DNA from: Rhodobacteraceae bacterium EL53
GTDB taxonomy: Bacteria; Pseudomonadota; Alphaproteobacteria; Rhodobacterales; Rhodobacteraceae
Reading direction: 5' to 3'
Length of the DNA stretch: 64,000 nucleotides
NCBI GenBank assembly: GCA_900313015.1
Contig: OMPR01000014.1
Location: 124,001-188,000 of the forward strand
Both the position numbers and the translations under genes were made by a program. Below the pieces are notes generated by a model. That model was not told the DNA's origin and ran no database searches. It saw only the letters and a program-made list of their open reading frames with translations. This document shows positions 33,938 through 43,594 of this stretch, one piece after another. The stretch's first letter is position 1, and the number at the start of each line of letters is the position of its first letter.

Positions 33938-34861
33938 ATGCGAAATCTTTGGAAACTCTTGAATAGCCCACGTCACTTGATTGTTTTCGAGGCCGCCGCG
34001 CGTCTTGGATCATTCACACGGGCGGCAGGAGAATTGAACATTCAGCAACCTGCGGTCAGCATGGCAATCAAGCAGTTGGAAGGGTCGCTGGGTGTTACCC
34101 TGTTTCATCGCAGCCATCGAAAGATAGAACTGACCAAAGCGGGCGAGCGGTTTTTCACGGATGTGTCCATTGGCTTGGGCCATATTCAGAACGCGGCCCT
34201 TGCAATCCATCAACGCGGCCAGAACGATCACGTGACCCTGTCGGTTTCAACCGCCTTTGCCTATTATTGGATGGTGCCCCGGCTCGAAGATCTGCACGAG
34301 AAACATCCAAACGTTGATTTGCGATTGCAGACCAGTGACCGAGAGCCGGATATCGGCTCGGAAGGGATCAGTCTGGCCATTCGACGGGGCAATGGGGTTT
34401 GGCCCGGTGTGCAATCGGTGTTGATCGCGCCCGAGGTTATTTTCCCGATTGCGAACCCCCGGTTGATGGCCACAGCGATCAATTTGAAGACCGCTGCGAA
34501 TTTGCTGCATGAACGTTTGATCCATCTCGAAGAACCGGTTCGCGAAAGGCCCACATGGGATCAATGGTTCGCCCATTTTGGGGTGCCGGCTGGAACCCCA
34601 AAGGCGGGTCTGCGCCTGAATGATTATGCTTTGGTTCTGCAGGCCGCCATGGCGGGCGAGGGGTTTGCCTTTGGCTGGCAGCATGTCACCGACAATCTTA
34701 TCGAAAAAGGGCTACTGGCCGCACGCCCCGAATGGAGCTGGGAAACCGGCAACGGCTTTTATTTGGTTTGGTCAACAGAGACGCCCCTTATTCCGCAGGC
34801 GGAACAGGTGCGTGATTGGATGATTGCCAAAGCCAAATCAGGGAACGCCCTGAGCCGCTGA
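33938..34861 (+). CDS. LysR-family transcriptional regulator
   Basis: A 307-residue LTTR: HTH in residues 10-70 (ARLGSFTRAAGELNIQQPAV) and an effector domain from about 95. It is divergent from the mttB-dmgdh operon and ends 5 bases from the convergent HupE-like gene. GcvA-like in type. Probable local regulator of the demethylation operon. Confidence 0.92.
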   Translation: MRNLWKLLNSPRHLIVFEAAARLGSFTRAAGELNIQQPAVSMAIKQLEGSLGVTLFHRSHRKIELTKAGERFFTDVSIGLGHIQNAALAIHQRGQNDHVTLSVSTAFAYYWMVPRLEDLHEKHPNVDLRLQTSDREPDIGSEGISLAIRRGNGVWPGVQSVLIAPEVIFPIANPRLMATAINLKTAANLLHERLIHLEEPVRERPTWDQWFAHFGVPAGTPKAGLRLNDYALVLQAAMAGEGFAFGWQHVTDNLIEKGLLAARPEWSWETGNGFYLVWSTETPLIPQAEQVRDWMIAKAKSGNALSR

Positions 34862-34866
34862 TGGCG

Positions 34867-35886
34867 CTATGTCAGGATACCCGTGACCCGTTCGATCAGC
34901 CAATAGGCGGCCATGATACCGATCAGCTGAGCAGACCCCCAACTTACATTCATGCGGAGTTTGGGCGGCAGCAGACCGCGCGGCTCTAACAGACGTTTGA
35001 GGAAATAACCCGCGACCAATATCACCGCGATAAACAAAAGCTGACCCGCCTCAACACCAAGGTTGAACGACAGCAACGCCAAGGGAACATCGCCGGGCGG
35101 TAGCCCAATTTCCGCCAGAGCACCCGCAAAGCCAAACCCGTGCAGCAAGCCGAACAAGAACGAAACGCTCCATGGATACAACTCGGAAAAACGCGGCGTG
35201 TCTGGATCCCGTTTCAGCAATTCAGAGGCGACAAACATGATCGACAGGGCAATGACGGCTTCGACCGGGGGGCCGGGCAGGGACACATAGCCAAGCGTGG
35301 CACCCGCCATTGTGATGCTGTGAGCGACTGTAAAAGCGGTAATCGCGCCAACAAGCCGCCATCGATCCCGGATTAACAAAAGCAGGGCCAATACAAAGAG
35401 CAGATGATCGAACCCACCTAAAATATGCTCTAGCCCAAGGTAGAAATAGCTGCCAATGACGGTCCAGATATCGGGGTCTGACTGGATTTCAAATGACGTA
35501 TAATCCGGCGTTAGGCGTTGTGTTAATGCGGTGCCTGTCGAAGACGGATAACGGACCAGAACATCCGTTTGGGTGTTTTCCAGGCCACCAATGTTGATTT
35601 GACCACCCGAAAGCCCCCCTGAACAGGTTGCCGACCAAGATGCGATCCATGCGATTCCATCAAATCTGGGCTCGGGCCCAATGGACGGAGTGCAGTTTTC
35701 GGGCAAAGTGGCCTCAAGCGCCATGGCTTTGCCACGTACATCGGGCTTGCGCCAGAAAACCCGATATGTCTCGGCACCCAGATGAGATATTTCAAGATAT
35801 CCGGGTTGCAATGCGTGGGCTAAAACGGGTTGCGCAGGGAGGCACGCAACGATGAAGGCAAAAAATGCTGCGATCCACATCCTCAT
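34867..35886 (-). CDS. HupE/UreJ_2-family membrane protein
   Basis: A 339-residue protein. Residues 1-23 form a signal peptide ending VLAHALQ, followed by a periplasmic domain to about residue 140 and then about six membrane segments with HILGGFDHLLFVLALLLL and LLHGFGFAGALAEIGLPPGD, the HupE/UreJ signature with its His and Asp residues. HupE/UreJ members carry nickel or other divalent ions for hydrogenase or urease, but the HupE_UreJ_2 branch is largely uncharacterised. Its start overlaps the PPIase stop (ATGA), so the two are co-translated. Confidence 0.85.
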   Translation of the reverse strand: MRMWIAAFFAFIVACLPAQPVLAHALQPGYLEISHLGAETYRVFWRKPDVRGKAMALEATLPENCTPSIGPEPRFDGIAWIASWSATCSGGLSGGQINIGGLENTQTDVLVRYPSSTGTALTQRLTPDYTSFEIQSDPDIWTVIGSYFYLGLEHILGGFDHLLFVLALLLLIRDRWRLVGAITAFTVAHSITMAGATLGYVSLPGPPVEAVIALSIMFVASELLKRDPDTPRFSELYPWSVSFLFGLLHGFGFAGALAEIGLPPGDVPLALLSFNLGVEAGQLLFIAVILVAGYFLKRLLEPRGLLPPKLRMNVSWGSAQLIGIMAAYWLIERVTGILT

Positions 35887-36746
35887 TGCGTTACGTTTTC
35901 TTGTGTGTCGGGCAGGTTGATTTCGAAATTCGCTAACATGGATTGGTACATTTTTTTGGATATGTCGTCGGTGGCTTGCTGCGCCCAGTCTTCAATTACC
36001 TTTTCTCTGACGTCATCTAGGGCTGGTTCGGCCGCCACTGGCCGTTCGGTTACACGCACCAAGTGATATCCATAGCCCGACCTGACGGGCCCTTCCCAAA
36101 CTCCGGTGGGCTGCGACAGGACGCTGGCAAAGAACCCTCTGCCAAAGGTGGCATCAACGACTTGCGCGGGGGCGCGCGTCAAAGCGCCGGGCATCAGCGA
36201 AGGTTGCCCGACCGTTAGCGGATCCGCACCATCGTTCAATGCTGCCAATGCGCGTGATGCGTCGTCTTGCGATACCTGTGCCCCCAAATAAACCTGTTCA
36301 AAGCTTTGCTTTTGTTTGCCGGCATACGTGTCTTTGTTGGCCTCAAAAAAGGCTTGCAATTCCGCGTCAGAGGGTTGTGCACCCGAAGATGCGGATTCCA
36401 TAAGAAAGGTCATTTTCTGCACCAAACGACGGCGGATCACAGCGTCTGCTTGATCCATGGACAATGCCAGAGCTTCGCGCACCAAGACCTCTTCTCGAAT
36501 GAAGGTATCGATTAGGCCCTGCATTTCCTCTGGCGTCGGATCGCGTTTCCAAGCTGCGTCGAATTGAGCCGTTAATCTGTCGATGGTTACATCAGAAACT
36601 TCAATAATATTGTCAGGTTTTTCAGAGGTTTGAGGTTGAAGGGCTGCGGAAATTCCAAAAATAAGACCTCCAACGATCATGAAAGCAAAAAGAGGTTCTT
36701 TGATTACGTGTGCAATCAAAGACTGTTTTTGGTTGCTTGAATTCAT
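35883..36746 (-). CDS. Periplasmic peptidylprolyl isomerase (parvulin / PpiC-SurA type)
   Basis: A 287-residue protein: an N-terminal membrane anchor (about residues 14-33), a SurA/PpiC-like N-lobe and a parvulin domain at about 140-250 (VYLGAQVSQDDASRALAAL, then GVWEGPVRSGYGYHLVRV). A Shine-Dalgarno AGGTAGG precedes the ATG. The gene overlaps the HupE/UreJ_2 gene. It probably helps fold exported or membrane proteins, perhaps its partner. PpiC genes paired with HupE-like genes are known in other bacteria but no function is assigned. Confidence 0.88.
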   Translation of the reverse strand: MNSSNQKQSLIAHVIKEPLFAFMIVGGLIFGISAALQPQTSEKPDNIIEVSDVTIDRLTAQFDAAWKRDPTPEEMQGLIDTFIREEVLVREALALSMDQADAVIRRRLVQKMTFLMESASSGAQPSDAELQAFFEANKDTYAGKQKQSFEQVYLGAQVSQDDASRALAALNDGADPLTVGQPSLMPGALTRAPAQVVDATFGRGFFASVLSQPTGVWEGPVRSGYGYHLVRVTERPVAAEPALDDVREKVIEDWAQQATDDISKKMYQSMLANFEINLPDTQENVTQ

Positions 36747-36922
36747 TCTTGCCTACCTCTTAAACGCACCGTTCGGTTTGAGATGAGTTTCCAGATTACG
36801 CACACAAAAATCAACCAAAAGGCGCAGGTTATTTGCTATGAAAATACACGTAAGAGTTGGGTGAGACGCAAGACTGGAAAAACAGCGGCTTTCCCGGACA
36901 ATTACTAAGCCAAAAGCGGTGT

Positions 36923-37942
36923 CTAGGGCATTTTCTGACGATAAGTGCCGGGTGTCGCGTCGGTCCATCGTTTGAACGCGCGATGGAAATTGGCCGCCGA
37001 AGCAAACCCAATGTCTTGTGAGATTGCCTCGATGCTTTTGTTTCCATGCGTCAGATCCCGAATGGCAATGTCCCGCCTCAGATCATCTTTGATCCCTTGA
37101 AAAGAGGTGCCTTCTGCATCAAGGCGGCGCATCAAAGTGCGCGGTGTCAGGTTGAGGGCTTGCGCCGCATCGTTGAGCCGGTAATCAAGCTGTTCCGCTT
37201 GCAGTAGCAATTCCCGAATTTGCAGTGACAGAGTATGTTCCCGCAGGCTGGTAAAGATCCAATCGCGGGGCGCGCGATGCAAAAAGTCCTGCATCTCTGA
37301 ATCGCTGCGCGAAACGGGCATTTCCGCCTGTACTCCGGCAAAGGTGATCGACGAGAACGGCTGATCAAAACGCACGGGGGCCGGGAACAAGATGGGATAG
37401 TCTTGTGCAAATTCAGGTCGTGGGAAAATAAAGCCAACGTCATGCAGGGGCAGTTCGCGCCCCACCAGCCATGATGCGATCCCGTGTGTCAGTTTCAGCA
37501 AAAGAACCTGCCCAAACCGTTGTGGTATCGGGGTGCCGCGCGGCAACAATTCGACGCGCAACAGATCCCCGTCGCTTTCAAGCGTCAGCTGATAGTCGTC
37601 CAACAGTAGGTTCCAGAACGACGTAAAGCGAAACAGGGCCGCTGACAAAGAAGAAGCGCCCCGAACAGATGTACACAAATGCTTAAGCGCGCCGGGGCGA
37701 ATTGGGCGGCTCCACAGGCCCATCATCTCGTCCTGGGTTTCATCAACGACCAATTTATAAAGACGCACAAACTGATCATGGGTGACACGCGAACGCGGCG
37801 TTCCGGTAAAGGACACCCCCGCTTGCCGCAGGATTTCAGACAGGCGTTGCGGCGGGCATTGATTGCTGAGCGTCGTTAGCCAGTCCTGCAAAAAAGCCCG
37901 CGAAACGGTGGGCAAAATGGGAGGGGAATGGTGAATGCTCAT
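36923..37942 (-). CDS. AraC-family transcriptional regulator (arabinose-binding-like domain)
   Basis: A 339-residue regulator with a long N-terminal ligand domain of the Arabinose_bd/OruR type (about residues 30-210) and a C-terminal AraC HTH (240-335: LNLTPRTLMRRLDAEG and DIGFASAANFHRAFKRW). Start at 37942 (MSIHHSPP) fits the family. It is divergent from the acyl-CoA dehydrogenase gene at 38065, which it may control. Confidence 0.9.
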   Translation of the reverse strand: MSIHHSPPILPTVSRAFLQDWLTTLSNQCPPQRLSEILRQAGVSFTGTPRSRVTHDQFVRLYKLVVDETQDEMMGLWSRPIRPGALKHLCTSVRGASSLSAALFRFTSFWNLLLDDYQLTLESDGDLLRVELLPRGTPIPQRFGQVLLLKLTHGIASWLVGRELPLHDVGFIFPRPEFAQDYPILFPAPVRFDQPFSSITFAGVQAEMPVSRSDSEMQDFLHRAPRDWIFTSLREHTLSLQIRELLLQAEQLDYRLNDAAQALNLTPRTLMRRLDAEGTSFQGIKDDLRRDIAIRDLTHGNKSIEAISQDIGFASAANFHRAFKRWTDATPGTYRQKMP

Positions 37943-38064
37943 CTTACGTCGCGTATCGCAAGATTTGTCACTTTTTGCAAGTTTTGCGTCCATCCCGGAG
38001 ATAGCCGCACCGGGCATGGACATCCTATGTAGCGGCTAACGAATTCAATTTGGGAGATCACCTC

Positions 38065-39834
38065 GTGACCTTTGCCGCCCCGACAAAAGACATGCTTTTC
38101 AATCTTGAACATCTTTCCGGATGGTCAGAGGTATCCCAGCTGCCCCCATATCGGGATCTGGATCTGGAAGACGCCGCAGCGGTGCTTGAAGAATATGGCC
38201 GTTTTTGCGCAGAAGAGATCGCCCCCTTGAATGCACCGGGTGACGAAGCCGGATCAAGTTATGGTAATGGCCGCGTGACATTGCCTGATGGGTTTTCCGA
38301 AGCCTATGCAAAATTTGTCGAAATGGGCTGGCAAAGCCTGCAACACCCCGAGGAATTCGGCGGTCAGGGCCTGCCGCGCGCAATCGGGGCTGCCGGCACG
38401 GAAATCGTGAACGCCGCGAACATGAGCTTTGCCCTGTGCCCCTTGCTGACAGATGGCGCGATCGAAGCGTTGTTGACCGCAGGGTCTGAAGACATGAAAT
38501 CGGTCTACCTTGAAAATCTTGTGTCCGGAAAATGGACCGGCACGATGAACCTGACGGAACCACAAGCGGGCAGCGATCTTGCCTTGTTGCGCAGCCGGGC
38601 CAACCGGCAAGAAGACGGGACCTATACGGTTTCGGGCACCAAGATCTTTATCACCTATGGTGAGCATGACATGTCCGAAAACACCGTGCATTTGGTGCTG
38701 GCCCGCACGCCGGATGCGCCCGCAGGTGTAAAAGGGATCAGCCTGTTCTTGGTACCCAAGTTCTTTGTCACGCCCGAGGGTACGCCCGGGGACCGGAATT
38801 CGGTACGCTGTGTCAGCGTCGAACACAAACTGGGGATCAAAGCGAGCCCCACGGCGGTTCTGGAATTCGAAGAGGCGACTGGTTATCTGATCGGCGAAGA
38901 GAATTCAGGCCTCGAATATATGTTCGAAATGATGAACTCCGCCCGTTTTGGCGTTGGTTTGCAAGGTGTTGCAATCGCGGAACGTGCTTACCAGCAGGCG
39001 CTGGCCTATGCCAACGACCGGGTGCAAAGCCGCCCCGTGGACGGATCATCGCGGGATGCGGTTACGATCGTCCATCACCCAGACGTGCGGCGTTTGCTCG
39101 CACGGATGCGGGTGTTGACCGAAGGCGGCCGGGCAATGGCGGCTTATGCGGCTGGCTGGCAAGATCTGGCCCGTCATGCTGACACGGCAGAGGCGCGCGC
39201 GCACGCCGCAGCGATGGGGGAATTCCTTACGCCGCTTGTCAAAGGTTACTGCACTGAATCCGGTGTCGAGGTCGCCTCGATGGGTGTTCAGGTCCATGGC
39301 GGAATGGGCTTTATCGAAGAAACTGGCGCCGCGCAGCACTATCGGGACGCCCGTATCTTGCCAATCTACGAAGGCACCACAGCGATTCAGGCCAATGATC
39401 TGGTTGGGCGTAAAACCCTGCGGGATCGCGGCGCGACAGCGTTGAAATTTGCGGCCCTGATCGAAGAAACCGAACAGGAACTGGCCAAAGGGTCAAATCA
39501 AGCACAGGCTGTTGCCAAACGTCTTGGCGTTGCGCGTTTGGCGTTTCAGGACGTCGTCGCACATCTGGTCGGAACAGCGTCCGAGAGCATGAATTCGGTA
39601 TTCGGTGCGGGTGTCCCCTATCTGATGTTGGCCGGTAATCTGGTTGCGGGTTGGCAGTTGGCACGCGCTTTGTTGGTGGCTGAGGCAGCGTTGGCCCGTG
39701 GTGAAGATCCGGAATTCATGGCGGCAAAAGTGGCTTCTGCTCGGTTCTATGCCGATCACGTCCTGACCGATGCCGGAGTCCAGCGTGATCGTATTCTTGA
39801 CGGCGGTGACAGCCTGTTGGCTGCAATTCTCTGA
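38065..39834 (+). CDS. Acyl-CoA dehydrogenase, long (DmdC-like) type
   Basis: A 589-residue acyl-CoA dehydrogenase with the C-terminal extension of the DmdC/FadE branch. The flavin-binding segment [14 protein letters not shown] (about residue 155-170) and the catalytic Glu in [16 protein letters not shown] (about 440) are intact. I use the GTG at 38065 because GGGAG sits 8-10 bases upstream; an in-frame TTG 15 bases earlier is less likely. Together with the crotonase-family gene downstream it could convert 3-methylmercaptopropionyl-CoA, as DmdC does, or another acyl-CoA. Family alone does not settle which. Confidence 0.9.
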   Translation: MTFAAPTKDMLFNLEHLSGWSEVSQLPPYRDLDLEDAAAVLEEYGRFCAEEIAPLNAPGDEAGSSYGNGRVTLPDGFSEAYAKFVEMGWQSLQHPEEFGGQGLPRAIGAAGTEIVNAANMSFALCPLLTDGAIEALLTAGSEDMKSVYLENLVSGKWTGTMNLTEPQAGSDLALLRSRANRQEDGTYTVSGTKIFITYGEHDMSENTVHLVLARTPDAPAGVKGISLFLVPKFFVTPEGTPGDRNSVRCVSVEHKLGIKASPTAVLEFEEATGYLIGEENSGLEYMFEMMNSARFGVGLQGVAIAERAYQQALAYANDRVQSRPVDGSSRDAVTIVHHPDVRRLLARMRVLTEGGRAMAAYAAGWQDLARHADTAEARAHAAAMGEFLTPLVKGYCTESGVEVASMGVQVHGGMGFIEETGAAQHYRDARILPIYEGTTAIQANDLVGRKTLRDRGATALKFAALIEETEQELAKGSNQAQAVAKRLGVARLAFQDVVAHLVGTASESMNSVFGAGVPYLMLAGNLVAGWQLARALLVAEAALARGEDPEFMAAKVASARFYADHVLTDAGVQRDRILDGGDSLLAAIL

Positions 39835-39843
39835 CCTTTGAAA

Positions 39844-39869
39844 AAGGCGCCCATGATCGCGGGCGCCTT
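39844..39869 (+). terminator. Hairpin after the acyl-CoA dehydrogenase gene
   Basis: Perfect 9-bp arms AAGGCGCCC and GGGCGCCTT, 8-base loop, with a T-rich stretch (ATTATTTTT) about 20 bases on. Starts 9 bases after the stop. It may separate or attenuate transcription into the crotonase gene. Confidence 0.7.
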
Positions 39870-39923
39870 GCATCTATCATTATTTTTCGCGGCGCAGACC
39901 GCACTCAGTTGAAAGACACGAAA

Positions 39924-40730
39924 ATGACCGTTGAAATCGACCAGTCCCGCTTTGAAAACCTCGCCTTTGATGTCCATGACGATGGCGTTTGGGTTGTAAC
40001 CCTAAATCGCCCGACGAAACGCAACGCCTTGGATCTGGCCACGATTGACGAGCTGGTGGATTTCTTTGCCACCGCCCCGCGCGCTGGGGTCAAAGCGGTG
40101 GTTCTGGCAGGCTCCGGTGATCACTTCTGCGCCGGCCTCGACCTGATCGAACATCATGATGCGGACCGCAGCCCCGCCGATTTCATGCATGTGTGTTTGC
40201 GTTGGCACGAGGCGTTTAACAAAATGGAATATGGTGGGGTGCCTGTGATTGCAGCCCTGCAAGGTGCTGTTGTTGGCGGTGGTCTCGAATTGGCCAGCTC
40301 AGCTCATATCCGTGTGATGGATCAATCCACCTATTTCGGCCTGCCCGAGGGGCAGCGTGGGCTGTTCACCGGAGGTGGCGCAACCATTCGCGTGGCCGAT
40401 TTGGTTGGCAAGGCACGCATGATCGACATGATGCTGACCGGGCGTGTGTATCAGGGTCAAGAAGCCGTAGATCTCGGTTTGGCACAATACATCGTCGAAG
40501 GGTCCAGCATGGACAAAGCGATGGAATTGGCGCGCCGTGCCGCACAAAACCTGCCGCTCACCAACTTTGCCATCTGTTCCGCCATTAGCCACATGCAGAA
40601 CATGTCGGCCTTTGATGCGGCGTATTCCGAAGCGGTTGTTGCGGGCGTTGTGAACACTCAGCCCGCTGCGCGTGAGCGTTTGGCGGCTTTCGCGGATAAG
40701 ACAGCCGCGCGAGTGCGCCCGAACAGCTGA
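39924..40730 (+). CDS. Crotonase-family (enoyl-CoA hydratase) protein, DmdD-like
   Basis: A 268-residue crotonase. The oxyanion segments HFCAGLDL and [15 protein letters not shown] and two candidate active-site Glu (GGLELA and LPEGQRGLF) are present. The LPEGQRG- with following GGGA pattern is that of methylthioacryloyl-CoA hydratase DmdD and close relatives. The ATG at 39924 is preferred over an earlier in-frame TTG. Next to a DmdC-like dehydrogenase, a role in DMSP-derived acyl-CoA breakdown is possible; ordinary enoyl-CoA hydratase is the alternative. Confidence 0.88.
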   Translation: MTVEIDQSRFENLAFDVHDDGVWVVTLNRPTKRNALDLATIDELVDFFATAPRAGVKAVVLAGSGDHFCAGLDLIEHHDADRSPADFMHVCLRWHEAFNKMEYGGVPVIAALQGAVVGGGLELASSAHIRVMDQSTYFGLPEGQRGLFTGGGATIRVADLVGKARMIDMMLTGRVYQGQEAVDLGLAQYIVEGSSMDKAMELARRAAQNLPLTNFAICSAISHMQNMSAFDAAYSEAVVAGVVNTQPAARERLAAFADKTAARVRPNS

Positions 40731-40811
40731 TGGAATGGGACGGGTGTCCGCCCCAATTCTAATACATCATTCGCTTTGTGGCCCGCCGAACCGCGTCTGA
40801 CCGGAATGAAC

Positions 40812-40845
40812 TGGCCAGCCCTGTCTCGACAGGCTGGCCATTTTT
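40812..40845 (+). terminator. Rho-independent terminator
   Basis: Perfect 9-bp arms TGGCCAGCC (40812-40820) and GGCTGGCCA (40832-40840) followed at once by TTTTT. It is about 80 bases after the crotonase stop. The rest of the 40731-40973 gap shows nothing else clear. Confidence 0.9.
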
Positions 40846-40973
40846 CCATGTATCAGCAACAGACAGATCCGCCGACCTAGCGCTGCGTAAGGTCATGTTA
40901 ACGCGGGTAAAAGTCACACACGTGCTGATTTCGATCACCCCGGTGAGGGCGTCTTGCAGCAAATGCAGGGTAC

Positions 40974-41660
40974 CTATTTGCCCTCACCCTCTTTTTCTTC
41001 GGTTTCGAACTTTTCGATCCGATAGTTGCCGACAATGCTGCCGATCATCACGGCAATATACAAAACGCCTACAACTGCCTGTAATCCGGCGGCGATCCGG
41101 GCGAGAGGGTGAATGGGCAAGATGTCACCATACCCAAGGCTCGTCAGGGTCACGAGGCTGAAATACACCATCGAAGTCCAGAGGTCGTGATCGCCAACAA
41201 ATTCGATCGAACCGGGCTGCCAGCGGATCATATGAGAATAGAACATGGCCCAGACTACGGCCAGTAACAGATAGCCAAAAACACCACCGATCAAGGTTTC
41301 GAAATCCCCTTGGTCACGGGCCAACAAGGCCCGAAAGGTCATGATAGGTGCGGCGATGATCATTCCCGTGGAAATCAACGTGACAACCCCATTCAGATGC
41401 CCATTCAACATCGCCGCCAAACTGCACCCAAACCAGATTAAGGTAACGATAGCCCCGATCAGACGGAACCTCAGATCTTTCAGACTAAAGAAAATGGCAC
41501 CAACAAGGGTCAGCTCAATCAGGGCAAGGCTGGTCAACTCGATTGCAAAAGATGACCCAAACAGAGGCTCCAAAAGGATTGAACCCAGCAACATGATGAG
41601 CAGGGCGCTCCAATGATATCCATTGGTGGTGCTTTGGCTTTCTTTGCGTATGTCCAGCAT
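40974..41660 (-). CDS. Two-pore-domain-like potassium channel (ion channel family)
   Basis: A 228-residue membrane protein with about six hydrophobic segments and one pore loop near residue 180. The selectivity filter reads TSLGYGD, diagnostic of K+ channels. A short cytosolic tail rich in Glu/Lys follows. Its start overlaps the stop of the antiporter gene (TAATG), so the two are co-translated. Likely balances K+ or membrane potential together with the antiporter. Confidence 0.88.
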   Translation of the reverse strand: MLDIRKESQSTTNGYHWSALLIMLLGSILLEPLFGSSFAIELTSLALIELTLVGAIFFSLKDLRFRLIGAIVTLIWFGCSLAAMLNGHLNGVVTLISTGMIIAAPIMTFRALLARDQGDFETLIGGVFGYLLLAVVWAMFYSHMIRWQPGSIEFVGDHDLWTSMVYFSLVTLTSLGYGDILPIHPLARIAAGLQAVVGVLYIAVMIGSIVGNYRIEKFETEEKEGEGK

Positions 41661-42880
41661 TACGGGCGATCCTGATGATTTGGTTCAGCCGAAGAGCCGA
41701 GGCGAAAGATTTGTGGGGCCCACTTGGCCGAAATACCATGGACAAAGGCGGATACGACAACGGCCATCATGGAAATGACTATTATATCATTGATCCGTGT
41801 CAGCCCCTCGAAATCCATAGCGACGAAAACCGCAAACAGGGCAGTTGCCAGCCCACGTGGCCCAAACCAGCCGTAAAACAGCCGCTCATTCGGCGCGGTG
41901 TTCGTTCCCATCAAAGAGATCCAGATTGCGACAGGGCGTACCAATACCAGCGACAGACACACAACGGCCAAACCGACCCAGGTCGCGTGGTTCAGCGCTT
42001 CGGGGACAAACAGGGCGCCAATGAAGAAAAAGCTTAGCATTGCCAGAAACTGACCGTCGCCCTCGATGAATTCACGGGCCTGATGCACACTGCCTTTGGC
42101 GGTATTGGCAAATGCAATGCCAGATATGAAAACCGCAACGAATGAATTTCCACCAATGTGTTCGGCCGCAAAATAGGTGACGCCAACCGCAGCTAACATG
42201 CCAACGCGGGCTAGGCCTTCGTCCATCAACCTATGTTTGATTGAAAAGTTGCGTGCGATGCCAACTGCGCAGCCAACGGCAATCCCCGCTAAGACGCCCA
42301 ATCCAATTTGGGTGGCAAGAAGATGCAATAGCGTCCCTTCTGCAGCGGCTTCGGGGGTGCGTTCAATCGCGAGCCCGGCAAAAAAGATCACAAAGGGCAG
42401 GGCCAAGCCGTCATTCAACCCGCTTTCCGCGTTCATGGCATTGCGAAATGCGATTGGGATTTTCTGATTGGATTGAATGGCTTGCCCAAGCGCCGCGTCG
42501 GTCGGCGCCAGTAGCGCGGCCAGCAGACAGGCCTCCCAAAGGGGCCAATCGGGCAGCAACATAACATTCAAAAGAGACCCAAACAGGATCGCGATGGGAA
42601 GACCCAACAAGAGCATGCGGGCCGTGCGTTCCCCAATCTTTTCAAGCGCATCGCGTCGCAACTGGGTCGCGTCGGCGAACAGCAACATGGAAAGCGTTAG
42701 TTCGGCCAAGAGGTGAAACTGTTCAGCCGTTTCGTGATTGAGGATAACGCCCTGGAACCCCACGAGAATGCCAAACAACAGAAAAACCATCGGCATGGTA
42801 ATTGCCCATTCCGACATTTTACCGGCGAACAGGCAGTACCCAAGAATGACAATCGCTAGATAGAGGACGTAATGTTCCAT
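41660..42880 (-). CDS. Cation:proton antiporter (CPA1 family)
   Basis: A 406-residue membrane protein with about 12 segments of the Na+/H+ exchanger (CPA1) fold. The core ion-binding region AESGLNDGLALPFVIFF contains the ND motif of the family. It starts at 42880 and overlaps the K+ channel gene. Exchanges Na+ or K+ for H+; typical of salt or pH homeostasis. Confidence 0.9.
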   Translation of the reverse strand: MEHYVLYLAIVILGYCLFAGKMSEWAITMPMVFLLFGILVGFQGVILNHETAEQFHLLAELTLSMLLFADATQLRRDALEKIGERTARMLLLGLPIAILFGSLLNVMLLPDWPLWEACLLAALLAPTDAALGQAIQSNQKIPIAFRNAMNAESGLNDGLALPFVIFFAGLAIERTPEAAAEGTLLHLLATQIGLGVLAGIAVGCAVGIARNFSIKHRLMDEGLARVGMLAAVGVTYFAAEHIGGNSFVAVFISGIAFANTAKGSVHQAREFIEGDGQFLAMLSFFFIGALFVPEALNHATWVGLAVVCLSLVLVRPVAIWISLMGTNTAPNERLFYGWFGPRGLATALFAVFVAMDFEGLTRINDIIVISMMAVVVSAFVHGISAKWAPQIFRLGSSAEPNHQDRP

Positions 42881-42957
42881 TTCAAATCCTGAAGTGCCGT
42901 ATCGGAAAATTCCGTATAGCTTACGGTATGATCCCAGTTGGGTCTATCGTAACCCAC

Positions 42958-42988
42958 AGAAAGAACGTCAAAAAATGCCGTTCTTTCT
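42958..42988. terminator. Perfect hairpin downstream of the DUF4202 gene
   Basis: Perfect 10-bp arms AGAAAGAACG and CGTTCTTTCT with an 11-base loop. It lies 42 bases past the stop of the minus-strand DUF4202 gene. No clear U-run follows, so it may be a terminator or a pause/processing element. Confidence 0.55.
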
Positions 42989-43030
42989 ATCCGCAGCTAA
43001 GGGGTAGACCAGATCTACGCCTTTGGGACT

Positions 43031-43594
43031 CTAGACTTTGAAGGCGTTGGCCAGATCTTCAGGAAGGTCGAATTCATCCAAAACGCGGGCACGTTCTTTG
43101 GCCGACATTTTGCGCGCAGTCTTTTCCACGATGCGTTGGATTTTTTCCGGCGAGTGCTTGGCTGCGAAGGGTGCAAAATACCATTTCAAGAACACAAAAC
43201 AAATCACGTCTTCCAAGGCTTGGACTTGGGGATCCCGCTTAATTCCTTCTTTGCGCAACATACCCCCGACTGCGTCCCGGTCAGCGTCAGAATATCCGGC
43301 GGATAGCATCATTGCGGTGACGATGTCGGCGTGATGCACAGCCAGCGCCTTGCGCCACGTCAGATACCCGGTGCGCCCGTCCGGAAATTCGCTGCGGGCC
43401 AGCGTCCATCGTTCGACGTGCTGACCACGCGCCGCAATACGCAGCAGATCGTCTGCCTCTGGGAACAGGCGGTCCAACTCGGCGCTCATCCGATGGCCAT
43501 ACAGCAGCGCCTCGGGTTGGCCTTCGTCCTGCCGGGGATCGGCTGCGTTGGCTGCATCAATTGCATTCAGAACTGTGTCTAGCTGTGGTGTCAT
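43031..43594 (-). CDS. DUF4202-family protein
   Basis: A 187-residue cytosolic protein, all alpha in appearance, with conserved segments ALLYGHRMSAELDRL, GQHVERWTLARSEFPDGRTGYLTWR and VAGML-like C-terminal helices rich in charged residues. The function of the family is unknown. The ATG at 43594 overlaps the stop of the Crp/Fnr gene and has GGAG upstream, so they form an operon divergent from the nos genes. The His/Glu-rich segment could bind a metal, but this is inference. Confidence 0.88.
   Translation of the reverse strand: MTPQLDTVLNAIDAANAADPRQDEGQPEALLYGHRMSAELDRLFPEADDLLRIAARGQHVERWTLARSEFPDGRTGYLTWRKALAVHHADIVTAMMLSAGYSDADRDAVGGMLRKEGIKRDPQVQALEDVICFVFLKWYFAPFAAKHSPEKIQRIVEKTARKMSAKERARVLDEFDLPEDLANAFKV

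Noticed and set aside
36753-36968. Short minus-strand frame between the PPIase and AraC genes
   Set aside because: It overlaps the AraC gene end and reads as out-of-frame sequence.
40778-41161. Plus-strand frame across the terminator at 40812
   Set aside because: It runs through a clear terminator and into the opposite-strand channel gene.
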